Of a DNA stretch of 64,000 nucleotides, positions 48,194 to 55,982 are shown piece by piece (the stretch's first letter is position 1; the number at the start of each line of letters is the position of its first letter). Source of the DNA: Candidatus Rokuibacteriota bacterium. Lineage in GTDB: Bacteria; Methylomirabilota; Methylomirabilia; Rokubacteriales; CSP1-6. The notes under the pieces were generated by a model that saw nothing but the letters and a program-made list of their open reading frames with translations, searched no databases and was not told the DNA's origin. The stretch is taken from NCBI GenBank assembly GCA_003220495.1, contig QHSP01000026.1:1-64000 (forward strand), in the 5' to 3' direction. Position numbers and translations under genes: made by a program.

Positions 48194-48967
48194 CTAGACT
48201 CGTCCTGGACGTCCGGCTGTGACGGGTTCGTGCGCCTTGAGGAAGCGCCGCGCGTGCTCCACGACCTCGTCGATGTGCTCCGGCGAATCTTTCCAGGGGT
48301 AGATGGTCACCTCGGCGTTCGGGGCGAGGCTGGCCACCTCCATCGCGACCTTGTACGGATGCGCGGGCACGTCGTCAGGTGCGATCAACAGCGGCGTCTG
48401 GATGGAGCGCACGAAATCGCGCGACACCGTGAAGACGAAGTCGGCGCGTTTGGTGTACATGCTGGTGAGGAAGTCGTGGACCCTGTCCATCGTGATGTCC
48501 GGGCGCTTCTGGCAAAGCGGCGGCCCCCAGCCTTTGATGTTGTTCTGGTAGAAAAGGTCCGGGATCTCAGGCCTGAAGCCGCTGGGCTGCATCATCGCGG
48601 CGGCGACGATGCGCTCCGGAGCCCGCCGAATGAGGTTGTGAATCATCGGCCCGCCGATGCAAAAGCCCATGACCATGAACTCGCGAATGCCGAGGTGGTC
48701 CATCAGCCCGAGCTGGTCGTCGGCGTAGGCGTCCCAGGGACGGTCGATCTCGAGCGGGCCGCTGGACTGGCCGGGGTTGGCGTTGCGCAGGTCCGCGCAG
48801 ATAGCGCGGAAGTCGTCCCTGTACCTTTCCATCGGGTTGAAGGGCGACGCTGTCTGCCATGACGAGAGGGCTGAATTGAGCCCGCCGCCCGGGATGAGCA
48901 GCAGCGGGAAGCCGGAACCGACCTCCTGGTAGTGGATGCGAACGGGGCCTCTTTCGTAGAACGGCAT
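48194..48967 (-). CDS. Alpha/beta hydrolase with Cys at the nucleophile position
   Basis: The 257-residue hydrolase-fold protein has GSGFPLLLIPGGG (oxyanion strand), REFMVMGFCIGGPMIHNLI (nucleophile elbow), and a late TPLLIAPDDVPAHPYKV with KDSPEHIDEVVEHARRFL giving the acid and His. The elbow reads G-F-C-I-G, so Cys replaces the usual Ser. This occurs in dienelactone-hydrolase-like and some haloperoxidase-like enzymes and suggests a thiol nucleophile. ATG 48967 has GGGAGGAG upstream. Substrate unknown; it stands alone. Confidence 0.84.
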   Translation of the reverse strand: MPFYERGPVRIHYQEVGSGFPLLLIPGGGLNSALSSWQTASPFNPMERYRDDFRAICADLRNANPGQSSGPLEIDRPWDAYADDQLGLMDHLGIREFMVMGFCIGGPMIHNLIRRAPERIVAAAMMQPSGFRPEIPDLFYQNNIKGWGPPLCQKRPDITMDRVHDFLTSMYTKRADFVFTVSRDFVRSIQTPLLIAPDDVPAHPYKVAMEVASLAPNAEVTIYPWKDSPEHIDEVVEHARRFLKAHEPVTAGRPGRV

Positions 48968-49364
48968 GGCGATTCTCCTCCCTCAGCAAGTCGCCCTTAC
49001 TCTAGCTCACGGCGACGTTCGGTCGTGTCCCTTCCACGCTCTTTCGCCTTCACCACCCCCGCGCCGTGCGCAACGATCGCGCCCTCGGCGGCCGAAGTCA
49101 AGCGCGCCGGACGAACGAGAGCGGAATTCGCGTGGCTCTCGGCGCCGACAGTACGCGCCGTCTTCGCGCCTTTGGCACCGGAGGCTCGACGGCTCCGCGC
49201 TCTGCTGCCGCGCCTTCCGTCGCGTCCCAGCCGTCGCTGCCTGACGGCGTTATGGTGCAGGCGCGTCAGCCGCCGTTGTGCGTCAGCCCACGCCGTTGTG
49301 CCCAACGCGCGCAGGGCTTTGGCGCCCGGGCCCACAGAGGGTCCAGCTCTCGGTGCACTCGGAA
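48968..49364. other. 397-bp interval, low-complexity and without a clear gene
   Basis: The sequence is G+C-rich with many short repeats, including two imperfect copies of a GCGTCAGCC/CGCCGTTGTG unit around 49262-49302. All six frames give Ala/Arg-rich peptides with no ribosome-binding site. The promoter of the hydrolase gene at 48967 should lie in its first 60 bp, where TAGAGT occurs on the minus strand. Confidence 0.45.
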
Positions 49365-50648
49365 TCAGGACTGGAAGATTCCCCGCGGCACCGTCATCGA
49401 CACCACCCAGTTCGGGACATCGACGATCTCGCTGATCTTGAGGTCGCCGGCAACGCTGCAGATAGCGTACGCCTCGTGCAGGCTCAGGCCTTGATCGCGC
49501 ACCAGCCACTCGATCATCGCCCTCACCGCATGCTTGGCATCCGACATCAGATCAGGCCCGACCCCGGTCGTCTGATAGAAGCCCTTGGCCCGCATCTCCG
49601 CACTCAACGCGAAATCACTTGGATTAGCGAGGGGAACGATCGCCTGCGGTGACTCGATGATGGTGTTCTTGATGACCTTGAAGCGACAGGTGACACTCAT
49701 CAAGGTCTCGATGGCGGTCACGCAGACCTCGCCGTCACCCTGCGCCATGTGCCCGTCGCCCACCGAGAACTTCGCGCCCTTCACGTACACCGGATAGTAG
49801 AGCTTCGATCCCTTGGTGAACTGCTTGATGTCGGTATTCCCGCCCATCCCGCCGCTGACGTTCGGCGGGACGGTCCGGTACATGCCCTTGCGCAGCGGGG
49901 CAACACCGTAGATCCCCATGAATGGCGCGATCGGGATCTGGGCCTTCCGGCCCGTGTCCTTCCCCACGAAGCTCGCGAACCCGGTGTTCTGCCCCTTGTT
50001 GAACGTGAAGATCTGGACGAACGGCGCACCCGTGTTGAATGGTTGATTGTCGGGGATGGCGCCGGTCACTTTCCCGGGCGTCGGATCGCTGAGCTGCGAG
50101 GCCTCGGTGAAGGCGTGAAACGGCGCGAGGATGTCGGGCTGCAGGCTCCCGAACAGGCCCAGCACCGGCCCGATGGTGACGTAACCGAAGTCGACGAGCG
50201 GCGCAACGTCCAGAATCTCGACTTCGAGCATGTCGCCCGGCTCGGCGCCTTCGACGCTGACCGGCCCCGTAAGAGGATGGACCTTGCCGAGGTCGAGGGT
50301 GAGAATGCCGTCCGGCGTCAGCGATCTCGCCGCTGTCCCGATGTCGAGGGCATCCCGGCATTGGAACTGTACGGCCTCACCTTCCTTCACGGTGATGGCA
50401 GCCGGGATGTCCTGGTTGAAGCGGTTGTGCATCACCCTCGAGAACCCGTCGAGTGTCTTGGCGCCAGCCGCCCCCGGAGGCGCCTGCGCCACGATCAGAT
50501 CCGGCTTGTCCACGCCAGCCGCGGGGACTCCTTCCGCAGCGGTCGCCAGCATCGTGCCGACTCCGGACACCGCGGCCGCAGCGGCCGACCCCAGGGAGAT
50601 CTGCTCGATAAACGTTCTCCGCGAAATGTCTGCGTGAACGAAGCACAC
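49365..50648 (-). CDS. Tat-exported acetamidase/formamidase-family protein
   Basis: The 427-residue product from GTG 50648 was chosen because GAGGAGG lies 6 bases upstream and just 14 bp separate it from the leader-peptide stop. The N-terminus contains a twin-arginine motif (SRRTFIEQISLG) and signal. Family motifs are HPLTGPVSVEGAEPGDMLEVEILDV, GDGHMAQGDGEVCVTAIET and NPSDFALSAEMRAKGF. Members hydrolyse formamide, acetamide or related amides to ammonia and an acid with a metal. Periplasmic localisation is unusual, as FmdA/AmdA are usually cytoplasmic. Expression is probably attenuated by the leader element immediately upstream. Confidence 0.86.
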   Translation of the reverse strand: MCFVHADISRRTFIEQISLGSAAAAAVSGVGTMLATAAEGVPAAGVDKPDLIVAQAPPGAAGAKTLDGFSRVMHNRFNQDIPAAITVKEGEAVQFQCRDALDIGTAARSLTPDGILTLDLGKVHPLTGPVSVEGAEPGDMLEVEILDVAPLVDFGYVTIGPVLGLFGSLQPDILAPFHAFTEASQLSDPTPGKVTGAIPDNQPFNTGAPFVQIFTFNKGQNTGFASFVGKDTGRKAQIPIAPFMGIYGVAPLRKGMYRTVPPNVSGGMGGNTDIKQFTKGSKLYYPVYVKGAKFSVGDGHMAQGDGEVCVTAIETLMSVTCRFKVIKNTIIESPQAIVPLANPSDFALSAEMRAKGFYQTTGVGPDLMSDAKHAVRAMIEWLVRDQGLSLHEAYAICSVAGDLKISEIVDVPNWVVSMTVPRGIFQS

Positions 50649-50662
50649 GGCGCACCTCCTCG

Positions 50663-50737
50663 TTAGACGGTTGAAGCACAAAAGCCCCGGGCGACCACCG
50701 AGTGGTCACGTCGGGGCTTCTGCGACACGCGAGCCAT
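50663..50737 (-). CDS. Leader peptide (24 codons) upstream of the acetamidase/formamidase gene
   Basis: ATG 50737 has an ideal ribosome-binding site (TTAGGAGGG, 5 bases upstream). The frame ends at TAA 50665-50663, 14 nt before the acetamidase start. The peptide is very basic (MARVSQKPRRDHS at the start, GFCASTV at the end). Its codons 7-20 overlap the terminator-like hairpin, the geometry of a translational attenuator in which ribosome position decides whether the hairpin forms. The inducing signal is unknown; the Arg pair or the single Cys codon could sense amino-acid supply. Confidence 0.62.
   Translation of the reverse strand: MARVSQKPRRDHSVVARGFCASTV
50680..50718 (-). terminator. Attenuator-like terminator inside the leader
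   Basis: On the minus strand AGCCCCG (50718-50712) pairs with CGGGGCT (50689-50683) around an inner stem GACCAC/GTGGTC (50707-50702 with 50698-50693) and a 3-base loop, followed by TTTT and GTGC. It lies between the promoter and the structural gene and within the leader-peptide frame, as in transcription attenuators. Confidence 0.72.
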
Positions 50738-50795
50738 GCGGCCCTCCTAAGGGTGGGAGCCGAGTTACAACCTCACCGTGATCACGCCTACCGGC

Positions 50796-50824
50796 TCTAT
50801 AGGAGACCGCACGGTCAGAGTCAA
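50796..50824 (-). promoter_or_regulatory. Sigma70-type promoter for the leader peptide and acetamidase gene
   Basis: Minus strand TTGACT (50824-50819), exactly 17 bases, TATAGA (50801-50796). The start site should be near 50789, giving about 52 nt before the leader peptide ATG. Confidence 0.76.
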
Positions 50825-50897
50825 GCGTGATTCGCAGCTTGGTGGCGGATGATATCCGCGGTGGCCCACGCGATGCGCTGTGTGGTACCGGGCGCGC

Positions 50898-51206
50898 CTA
50901 CGATGCGCGCTGCATGAACGAGCGGTCTTCCACCAGAATCACGCCGGACTGCGCGGCGCGCCGCGCCACGTCCAAGTGCTCGGAATCTACGGCCAGAGCC
51001 TCGCGGTAGCGCTCGTAGGCGGCGAGACTCGGGAAATCGATGAGTGAGAGCCCGACGTTCGTGGGCCCGGCGAACTTCGTCGGAGCGAAGTAGCCGACGA
51101 CCTTGCCGCCGCAGCGCTCGATGGGACCGGCCACGCCACGCGCGTAGGCCTCGAAATCGGCGAGCTTGGTGGAGTCCAACGTGTAGCGGATGCACAGTGT
51201 GAGCAT
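50898..51206 (-). CDS. NIPSNAP-family small protein
   Basis: The 102-residue product (LTLCIRYTLDSTKLADFEAYARGVAGPIERCGG, VVGYFAPTKFAGPTNVGLSLIDFPSLAAYERYREAL) has the ferredoxin-like NIPSNAP/dimeric alpha-beta-barrel pattern. Such proteins are dimers of unknown role that often accompany catabolic enzymes. ATG 51206 has AAAGGAGG upstream. It is divergent from the regulator gene at 51331, which may control it. Confidence 0.85.
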   Translation of the reverse strand: MLTLCIRYTLDSTKLADFEAYARGVAGPIERCGGKVVGYFAPTKFAGPTNVGLSLIDFPSLAAYERYREALAVDSEHLDVARRAAQSGVILVEDRSFMQRAS

Positions 51207-51330
51207 GACGTCCTCCTTTCCTCGGAGTATGGTCACGCGACGCGCGCCCGTCCACGCGGAACGCTTCGATCCAGCCCGAAGCGTCCAGACTTGCCGCGAA
51301 TGCTCCCGCACCCTAGAGTTAGTCTCAGTG

Positions 51331-52050
51331 ATGGGCGACACGGACATGCTCTCCACGGTGGCGGCGCTCCTGGGCGAGCCCGCCCGGACCCGCATCCTGA
51401 CCGCGCTGCTCACCGGCCGCGCGATGACCGCGAAGGAGTTGGCCTACTTCGCGGGGGTCACGGCGGCGACGGCGAGCAGCCATCTCTCCCGCCTGCTCGC
51501 CGGCCACCTGCTGGTGATGGAGAAGCAGGGCCGCTGCCACTACTACCGGCTGCGCTCCGCGGAGGTTGCCCGAGCCATCGAGGGGCTGATGACGGTGGCG
51601 ACCATCCCGTCCAACGGCTGGCCGCCCCACCATCACGTCGAGCCGGCGCTCCGGGAAGCGCGAATGTGCTACGACCACATGGCGGGACACCTGGGCGTCG
51701 CCGTGTGCGACATGCTCCTGCGCCGTCACCACGTCGTGCTCGTCGACGGTGGTGGGGAAGTCACTCCGAGCGGTGAGCGATTCCTCGCGGGACTCGGCGT
51801 CGATCTCCCGAAGGCGCGGGGCGCGAAGCGTCAGTACTGCCGCGGCTGCATCGACTGGACCGAGCGACGCCACCACATCTCCGGCGCCGTGGGCGCCGCC
51901 CTGGCGGAGGCTTTCCTCGCCCGACGCCTGGTCGCGCGCATTCCCGACAGCCGGGCCCTCGCCGTCACGCCACTCGGCGGGAAGACGCTCGCCGCGATGG
52001 GCGTGGCCCAGTACCGAGCGACCGCGCCTCGGTCCGCGAGCGCGGGCTAG
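51331..52050 (+). CDS. ArsR-type winged-helix regulator with C-terminal sensing domain
   Basis: The 239-residue product (ATG 51331; GTG 51328 is possible) has an N-terminal ArsR-like HTH at about residues 5-80 (LGEPARTRILTALLTGRAMTAKELAYFAGVTAATASSHLSRL, then HYYRLRS). A long C-terminal region contains many His and Cys (HHHVEPALREARMCYDHMAG, QYCRGCIDWTERRHH). RxMCYDHMAGxLG is a signature of two-domain ArsR regulators of the PA2780-like type. The CxxC and nearby His may bind metal or a ligand. It is probably the regulator of the divergent NIPSNAP gene. Confidence 0.85.
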   Translation: MGDTDMLSTVAALLGEPARTRILTALLTGRAMTAKELAYFAGVTAATASSHLSRLLAGHLLVMEKQGRCHYYRLRSAEVARAIEGLMTVATIPSNGWPPHHHVEPALREARMCYDHMAGHLGVAVCDMLLRRHHVVLVDGGGEVTPSGERFLAGLGVDLPKARGAKRQYCRGCIDWTERRHHISGAVGAALAEAFLARRLVARIPDSRALAVTPLGGKTLAAMGVAQYRATAPRSASAG

Positions 52051-52099
52051 CGCTCCGCGGGCTCCCCTCGTGCGCGGCGCGGAGCCGTCGCAGGAGTTA

Positions 52100-53314
52100 T
52101 CAGATGATGTCCTGGGCCTTGAGATCCTCCAGCTCGCGTGCGCTGAAGCCCAGCCACTCGCCATAGATGTGGGCATTGTGCTCGCCGAGCAGCGGTGAGC
52201 GGTCCACGGCGACGTGCGATTCGGACATCTTGACCGGCCACCCGGGCAGGGTGAATTTGCCGCGCTTGGGGTGATCAACCGTGACGATCATCTCGCGCTT
52301 CTGCAGAGCCGGATCCTGCGTGATCTCCATCGTGTCGTACACGGCCCCGGCGGGGACGCCGGCGTCGCCCAGGACCTGCATGACCTCGGCCTTGGTGCGG
52401 CTCTGGGTGAACTCGTTCAGGATGCGGTCCACCTCATCGTGGTTGGCCCAGCGCTTCTCCGGCGAGTTGAAGCGCTCGTCGCCGATCAGGTCACCCCGGC
52501 CGATGGCCTTCAGCAGCCGGTCCCAATGCCGGTTGCCCGCTCGGGTCGTATAGATGAAGCAGTAGTCGTTGAGACCTCCCCCCTTGCACTTGTAGAGGCC
52601 GCTGGGGGCGGTCGTGCCCAGCGCGCTGCGATTGCCCGAGCGCACCGCCGCCTTGCCGCTCGCGGCCTGGCGCGCGAAGGCAATGCGGCTGAAGTTGATC
52701 ACGGCATCCTGCATGGCCACTTTGATGTGCTGGCCCCGGCCAGTACGCTCACGCTGATGCAGGGCGGCCAGGATGCCGATGGCGCAGTGCAGCCCGGTGC
52801 CCGTGTCGCCGATGGTCGGTCCCGGCTTGAGGGGCTCGGTTTCCGTCGTGCCCGTCAAGCTCAGGGCTCCGCCCACGGACTGGGCGATCATGTCGAAGCT
52901 CACGTAGTTCTCGTATGGACCGTCGCCAAAACCCTTGACCTGCGCATAGATGAGCCGGGGATTGACCTGCCGGACGACGTCGTAGCCGAAGCCCAGCCGC
53001 TCGATGGCGCCGGGGGCGAAATTCTCGATCATGACGTCGGCCTTCTTCAACATCTCCGTGAAGATTTCGCGACCGCGCGGGGTGCCGAGGTTCAGGGTGA
53101 CGCTGCGCTTGTTGGCGTTGAGCAGCATGAAGTAGTGCGAATCCACCCCTGGCTTGTCGGTGGACGCCCCGCGCCCCTGGTCGCCGCCCTTGGGATTCTC
53201 GACCTTGATGACGTTGGCGCCGAGCCATGCAAGCGCCTCGGTGCACGAGGTACCGGCCTCGAACTGGGTCAGATCGAGGACCTTCACGTCCTCCAGCGCG
53301 GTCTTCTGTGACAT
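52100..53314 (-). CDS. Class III CoA-transferase (CaiB/BaiF family)
   Basis: The 404-residue product opens with VKVLDLTQFEAGTSCTEALAWLGANVIKVENPKGGDQGRG. Typical family motifs follow: SHYFMLLNANKRSVTLNLGTPRGREIFTEMLKKADVMIENFAPGAIERLGFGYD and GDTGTGLHCAIGILAALHQRERTGRGQ. The catalytic Asp is expected in the ADVMIENF/GDTGTG region. It transfers CoA between carboxylic acids; formyl-CoA:oxalate, succinyl-CoA:carnitine and related activities occur in the family. ATG 53314 has CAGGAGAG upstream. It is followed by a hotdog hydratase gene in the same orientation, 109 bp away, suggesting a joint acyl-CoA pathway. Confidence 0.92.
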   Translation of the reverse strand: MSQKTALEDVKVLDLTQFEAGTSCTEALAWLGANVIKVENPKGGDQGRGASTDKPGVDSHYFMLLNANKRSVTLNLGTPRGREIFTEMLKKADVMIENFAPGAIERLGFGYDVVRQVNPRLIYAQVKGFGDGPYENYVSFDMIAQSVGGALSLTGTTETEPLKPGPTIGDTGTGLHCAIGILAALHQRERTGRGQHIKVAMQDAVINFSRIAFARQAASGKAAVRSGNRSALGTTAPSGLYKCKGGGLNDYCFIYTTRAGNRHWDRLLKAIGRGDLIGDERFNSPEKRWANHDEVDRILNEFTQSRTKAEVMQVLGDAGVPAGAVYDTMEITQDPALQKREMIVTVDHPKRGKFTLPGWPVKMSESHVAVDRSPLLGEHNAHIYGEWLGFSARELEDLKAQDII

Positions 53315-53423
53315 GGTGTGAACTCTCCTGTCAGCGCGAACGGTTAGGTGCGTGCCTCCCTGCCCCCTACGTGCGCACTATCTTAGTCCGAGACGCCGCT
53401 GAAGGCCACGCGGCCCGCCCTCG

Positions 53424-54287
53424 TCAACACTCTTCAAGAGCACTCGCGCTGGCCACGATGATCTTCGTTCCGTCGGCCTTCTCACAGAAAACCGTGACCT
53501 CCGCGCGCGTCTGGCCGCCCTCGGCGCGACGGCCCGTGATGATCCCCCGCGTAGTGAAGGGCTCGTTCGGCCAGAGCACGTTGGTGAACTTCACGTCCAG
53601 GCGGCCGCCCAGGTAGAAGCCGCGGCCGAAATGTCGCGTCAGAAGCTCGGTGACGCACGAGATCGTCATGCGGCCTCCGATCACCGTGTCGCCGAAGCCG
53701 AGCTCCTTCGAGGCGGCCTTGTCGTTGTGATAGTTCCGGCTCCGGTAGAAGAACTCGTCGCACATCTCGGGAGTGAAGGTCTTGCGGAGCTCGAGCGACA
53801 GCGGCTCGCCGGAGAGCTCTGCCCCTTGCCGGGCACCTTCCTTGGCGGCCGGATCGCGCAAGCTGACCTCGCCGCTGGTCTGCTCCGCCAGGAAGCTCTG
53901 GTGATGTACGCTGCGCGCGATCAGGTGCCCGGACTCGTCTCGGACCAACATCTCCTGCGCGACGACGGCGCGATCGCGCCTCCGGTAGCGCTCGGCCACC
54001 CGCGCGCTGCAGCGCAGGACCTGTCCAACGCGCGTCGGCGCATGGATCTCCCACTCCTGACGCCGCCACAGGTTGCCGAAGAGATTGTCGAGGTACCAGC
54101 CCTTGAACTCGCTGTCCGCCTGCTGGTAGACGATCACCGGAGCGACCGGTCCGCCAAAGGGCGACGACGCTGTGTACCAGGGATTCGGCTCGTCGAGCCC
54201 TTTGATGTAGTGCTGGACCATCTCGTCGGTGATCGTGAGCTCGAGCGTGCCGAGATCCTTGCCCGGATACACGTCCGTCGCCATCAT
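53424..54287 (-). CDS. MaoC-like double-hotdog acyl dehydratase
   Basis: The 287-residue product from ATG 54287 (AGGAGG upstream) has two hotdog halves. The N-terminal half starts LTITDEMVQHYIKGLDEPNPWYTASSPFGGPVAP, and the C-terminal half holds FTPEMCDEFFYRSRNYHNDKAASKELGFGDTVIGGRMTISCV. The latter is a MaoC-type active-site segment with Asn/His/Asp in place of the usual D-x-N-P-x-H. It hydrates or dehydrates an enoyl-CoA or binds an acyl thioester. It may act with the neighbouring CoA-transferase. It is divergent from the dioxygenase gene at 54453. Confidence 0.84.
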   Translation of the reverse strand: MMATDVYPGKDLGTLELTITDEMVQHYIKGLDEPNPWYTASSPFGGPVAPVIVYQQADSEFKGWYLDNLFGNLWRRQEWEIHAPTRVGQVLRCSARVAERYRRRDRAVVAQEMLVRDESGHLIARSVHHQSFLAEQTSGEVSLRDPAAKEGARQGAELSGEPLSLELRKTFTPEMCDEFFYRSRNYHNDKAASKELGFGDTVIGGRMTISCVTELLTRHFGRGFYLGGRLDVKFTNVLWPNEPFTTRGIITGRRAEGGQTRAEVTVFCEKADGTKIIVASASALEEC

Positions 54288-54452
54288 GAGTGCGATCCTC
54301 CTGGTCGGGCTCCCGCTGCTGTGACCTGCCTTCTGATACAGCAAACGCACGACGTCGGCAAGAGCCTAGCGGTCGTCCTTGACGAACGAGCGCGCCACCA
54401 TTATGTATGTGCCTATGTACGAGCCTGGGCTATCGAACCGCGGGAGGATCAA

Positions 54453-55301
54453 GTGATTACTGACACTCCGACGCTTCGTCCGATCGGGGGCACGTTTGCT
54501 GCTGAGGCGCTAGGCATTGAGGTGGCGCAGCCGCTGGATGGGGGAACCCTGGCCTGGATCGAACAAGCCTTCGCGGATCATCCCGTCCTGGTATTCCGCG
54601 ACCAGGATTTGGGGCCGGCCGCACTGGCGGCGTTCGGACGCTGCTTTGGCAAGCCGAAGCTTCACTCGCTGGTCGACTATCGTCACGCTGAGTATCCGGA
54701 GGTGTCGTGGTTGACCAATGTCGACAAGGACGGCAACGTCGACTGGTTTGGTGTCAAGCGCGCAACCGATTGGCATACCGACTCACCGTACGAGGACGAA
54801 CCGCCTCGGCTGGCAATTCTGCATGCCAAGGAAGTGCCGTCCTCGAAGGGCGGGACGATGTTCGCCGACATGCGGGCCGCCTATGACGCGCTGTCCGGCG
54901 AGATGAAGCAACGGCTGGCCAGCATGGTCGGGCTGCACGGCCGCCACGACGGGCCCGCCGGCATCCGGCTGTACAAGGGCGACCCCGACCAGCGGATCGA
55001 TCGAGCATATCCCGAAAAGGCGCGTCCGGCCGTCGTCACCCACCCGGTGACCGGGCGGCCAATTCTCTTCGTCAATCCGCTGCATACACACGGCTTCCAA
55101 GGAATGCCCCGCGACGAAGCCTGGACTCTCATCGAGGAGCTCGCCGAACATTCGACCCGGGACCAGTTCATCTACTACCACCAATGGCGGGTTGGCGACG
55201 TGCTGATGTGGGACGAGCTGGCAACGATGCACCGCGGCGCCGGCGACTATCGACCTGATGAGCGTCGTGTCTTGCTACGTACGATCGTCTACTCGAAGTA
55301 G
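54453..55301 (+). CDS. TauD/TfdA-family Fe(II)/2-oxoglutarate dioxygenase
   Basis: The 282-residue product from GTG 54453 (GGGAGGATC upstream) has the iron triad H108-x-D110 (TDWHTDSPYEDEPP) and H260 (TMHRGAGDYRPDERRVLLRT), plus the 2-oxoglutarate-binding Arg that follows it. The opening PIGGTFAAEALGIEVAQPLDGGTLAWIEQAFADHPVLVFRDQ is typical of TauD/TfdA. It hydroxylates a substrate such as a sulfonate, phenoxy acid or amino acid derivative with O2 and 2-oxoglutarate. Only 26 bp separate it from the TetR regulator gene, so the two may form a regulatory pair. Confidence 0.92.
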   Translation: MITDTPTLRPIGGTFAAEALGIEVAQPLDGGTLAWIEQAFADHPVLVFRDQDLGPAALAAFGRCFGKPKLHSLVDYRHAEYPEVSWLTNVDKDGNVDWFGVKRATDWHTDSPYEDEPPRLAILHAKEVPSSKGGTMFADMRAAYDALSGEMKQRLASMVGLHGRHDGPAGIRLYKGDPDQRIDRAYPEKARPAVVTHPVTGRPILFVNPLHTHGFQGMPRDEAWTLIEELAEHSTRDQFIYYHQWRVGDVLMWDELATMHRGAGDYRPDERRVLLRTIVYSK

Positions 55302-55327
55302 GACCGACGATCCCGAGGGGGGTAGGC

Positions 55328-55933
55328 ATGGCCAACCTCGAGGAGATCATCGCGGCGGCGGCGAAGGTGTTTCAGACGAAGGGCTATCACGCCGCCACGG
55401 TCCAGGACATCGCCGACGCGGTCGGGATCCTGAAGGGCAGCCTCTACCATCACGTCAAGAGCAAGGAAGACCTGCTCTACCTGATCGTCAAGGAACCGAT
55501 CGCGCGGATGTACGAGCGGATGACGGAGATCGTGGCCAGCGATCTGCCGGCGGCGGAGAAGCTTCGACGCGCGATCCTCGCTCACCTCGAAGCGTTCGAT
55601 CAGCACTACCCTCACCTGTTCGTCTACCTCCACGAGCGAGAGGAGATGAAGCGCCGGTTCCGCGAGCAGTTCAAGCTCTCGCCGAAACAGTACGAACGGT
55701 CATGGCAGCAGATCCTGCGTGAGGGCGTGAAGTCCGGCGAGTTCCGGCCAGACCTCGATGTGCCGGTAGTCTCCTACGGTCTGCTCGGGATGTTGAATTG
55801 GCTCTACAAGTGGTACGACCCTCGCGGGCGGCTCGGCGTGCGCGAGGTCGCCGGCCAGTTCTCGACGCTGGCACTTGCCGGCCTCGCTGCCGTGGCGCCG
55901 AACGCACGGTCCTCTCGCAAGCGTCGGCACTGA
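55328..55933 (+). CDS. TetR-family regulator
   Basis: The 201-residue regulator has the N-terminal HTH EIIAAAAKVFQTKGYHAATVQDIADAVGILKGSLYHHVKSKEDLL (about residues 5-50), the characteristic TetR/AcrR motif. The all-helical C-terminal ligand domain includes LRRAILAHLEAFDQHYPHLFVYLHE and a GMLNWLYKWYDPRGRL segment, typical of KstR2/FadR-like members that sense acyl-CoA. ATG has GGGGGGTAGG upstream. It is downstream of the dioxygenase and convergent with the D-aminoacylase gene. The target genes probably include the flanking acyl-CoA or oxygenase genes. Confidence 0.92.
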   Translation: MANLEEIIAAAAKVFQTKGYHAATVQDIADAVGILKGSLYHHVKSKEDLLYLIVKEPIARMYERMTEIVASDLPAAEKLRRAILAHLEAFDQHYPHLFVYLHEREEMKRRFREQFKLSPKQYERSWQQILREGVKSGEFRPDLDVPVVSYGLLGMLNWLYKWYDPRGRLGVREVAGQFSTLALAGLAAVAPNARSSRKRRH

Positions 55934-55940
55934 CGCAAGG

Positions 55941-55962
55941 CACCGGGTGTCATCGCCCGGTG
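55941..55962. terminator. Hairpin between convergent genes
   Basis: CACCGGG (55941-55947) pairs perfectly with CCCGGTG (55956-55962) over an 8-base loop, midway between the TetR stop and the aminoacylase stop. No clear U-tract occurs on either strand, so it is a weak bidirectional terminator or 3' stabiliser. Confidence 0.5.
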
Positions 55963-55982
55963 AAGTTCCCGCCCGGCGCTCG

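Noticed and set aside
48968-49364. Ala/Arg-rich frames on both strands
   Set aside because: No ribosome-binding site, no domain pattern, low-complexity sequence with short repeats.
50757-50797. GAGCCG/CGGCTC helix upstream of the leader peptide as a riboswitch aptamer
   Set aside because: One arm overlaps the -10 element of the promoter, so it would not be present in the transcript.
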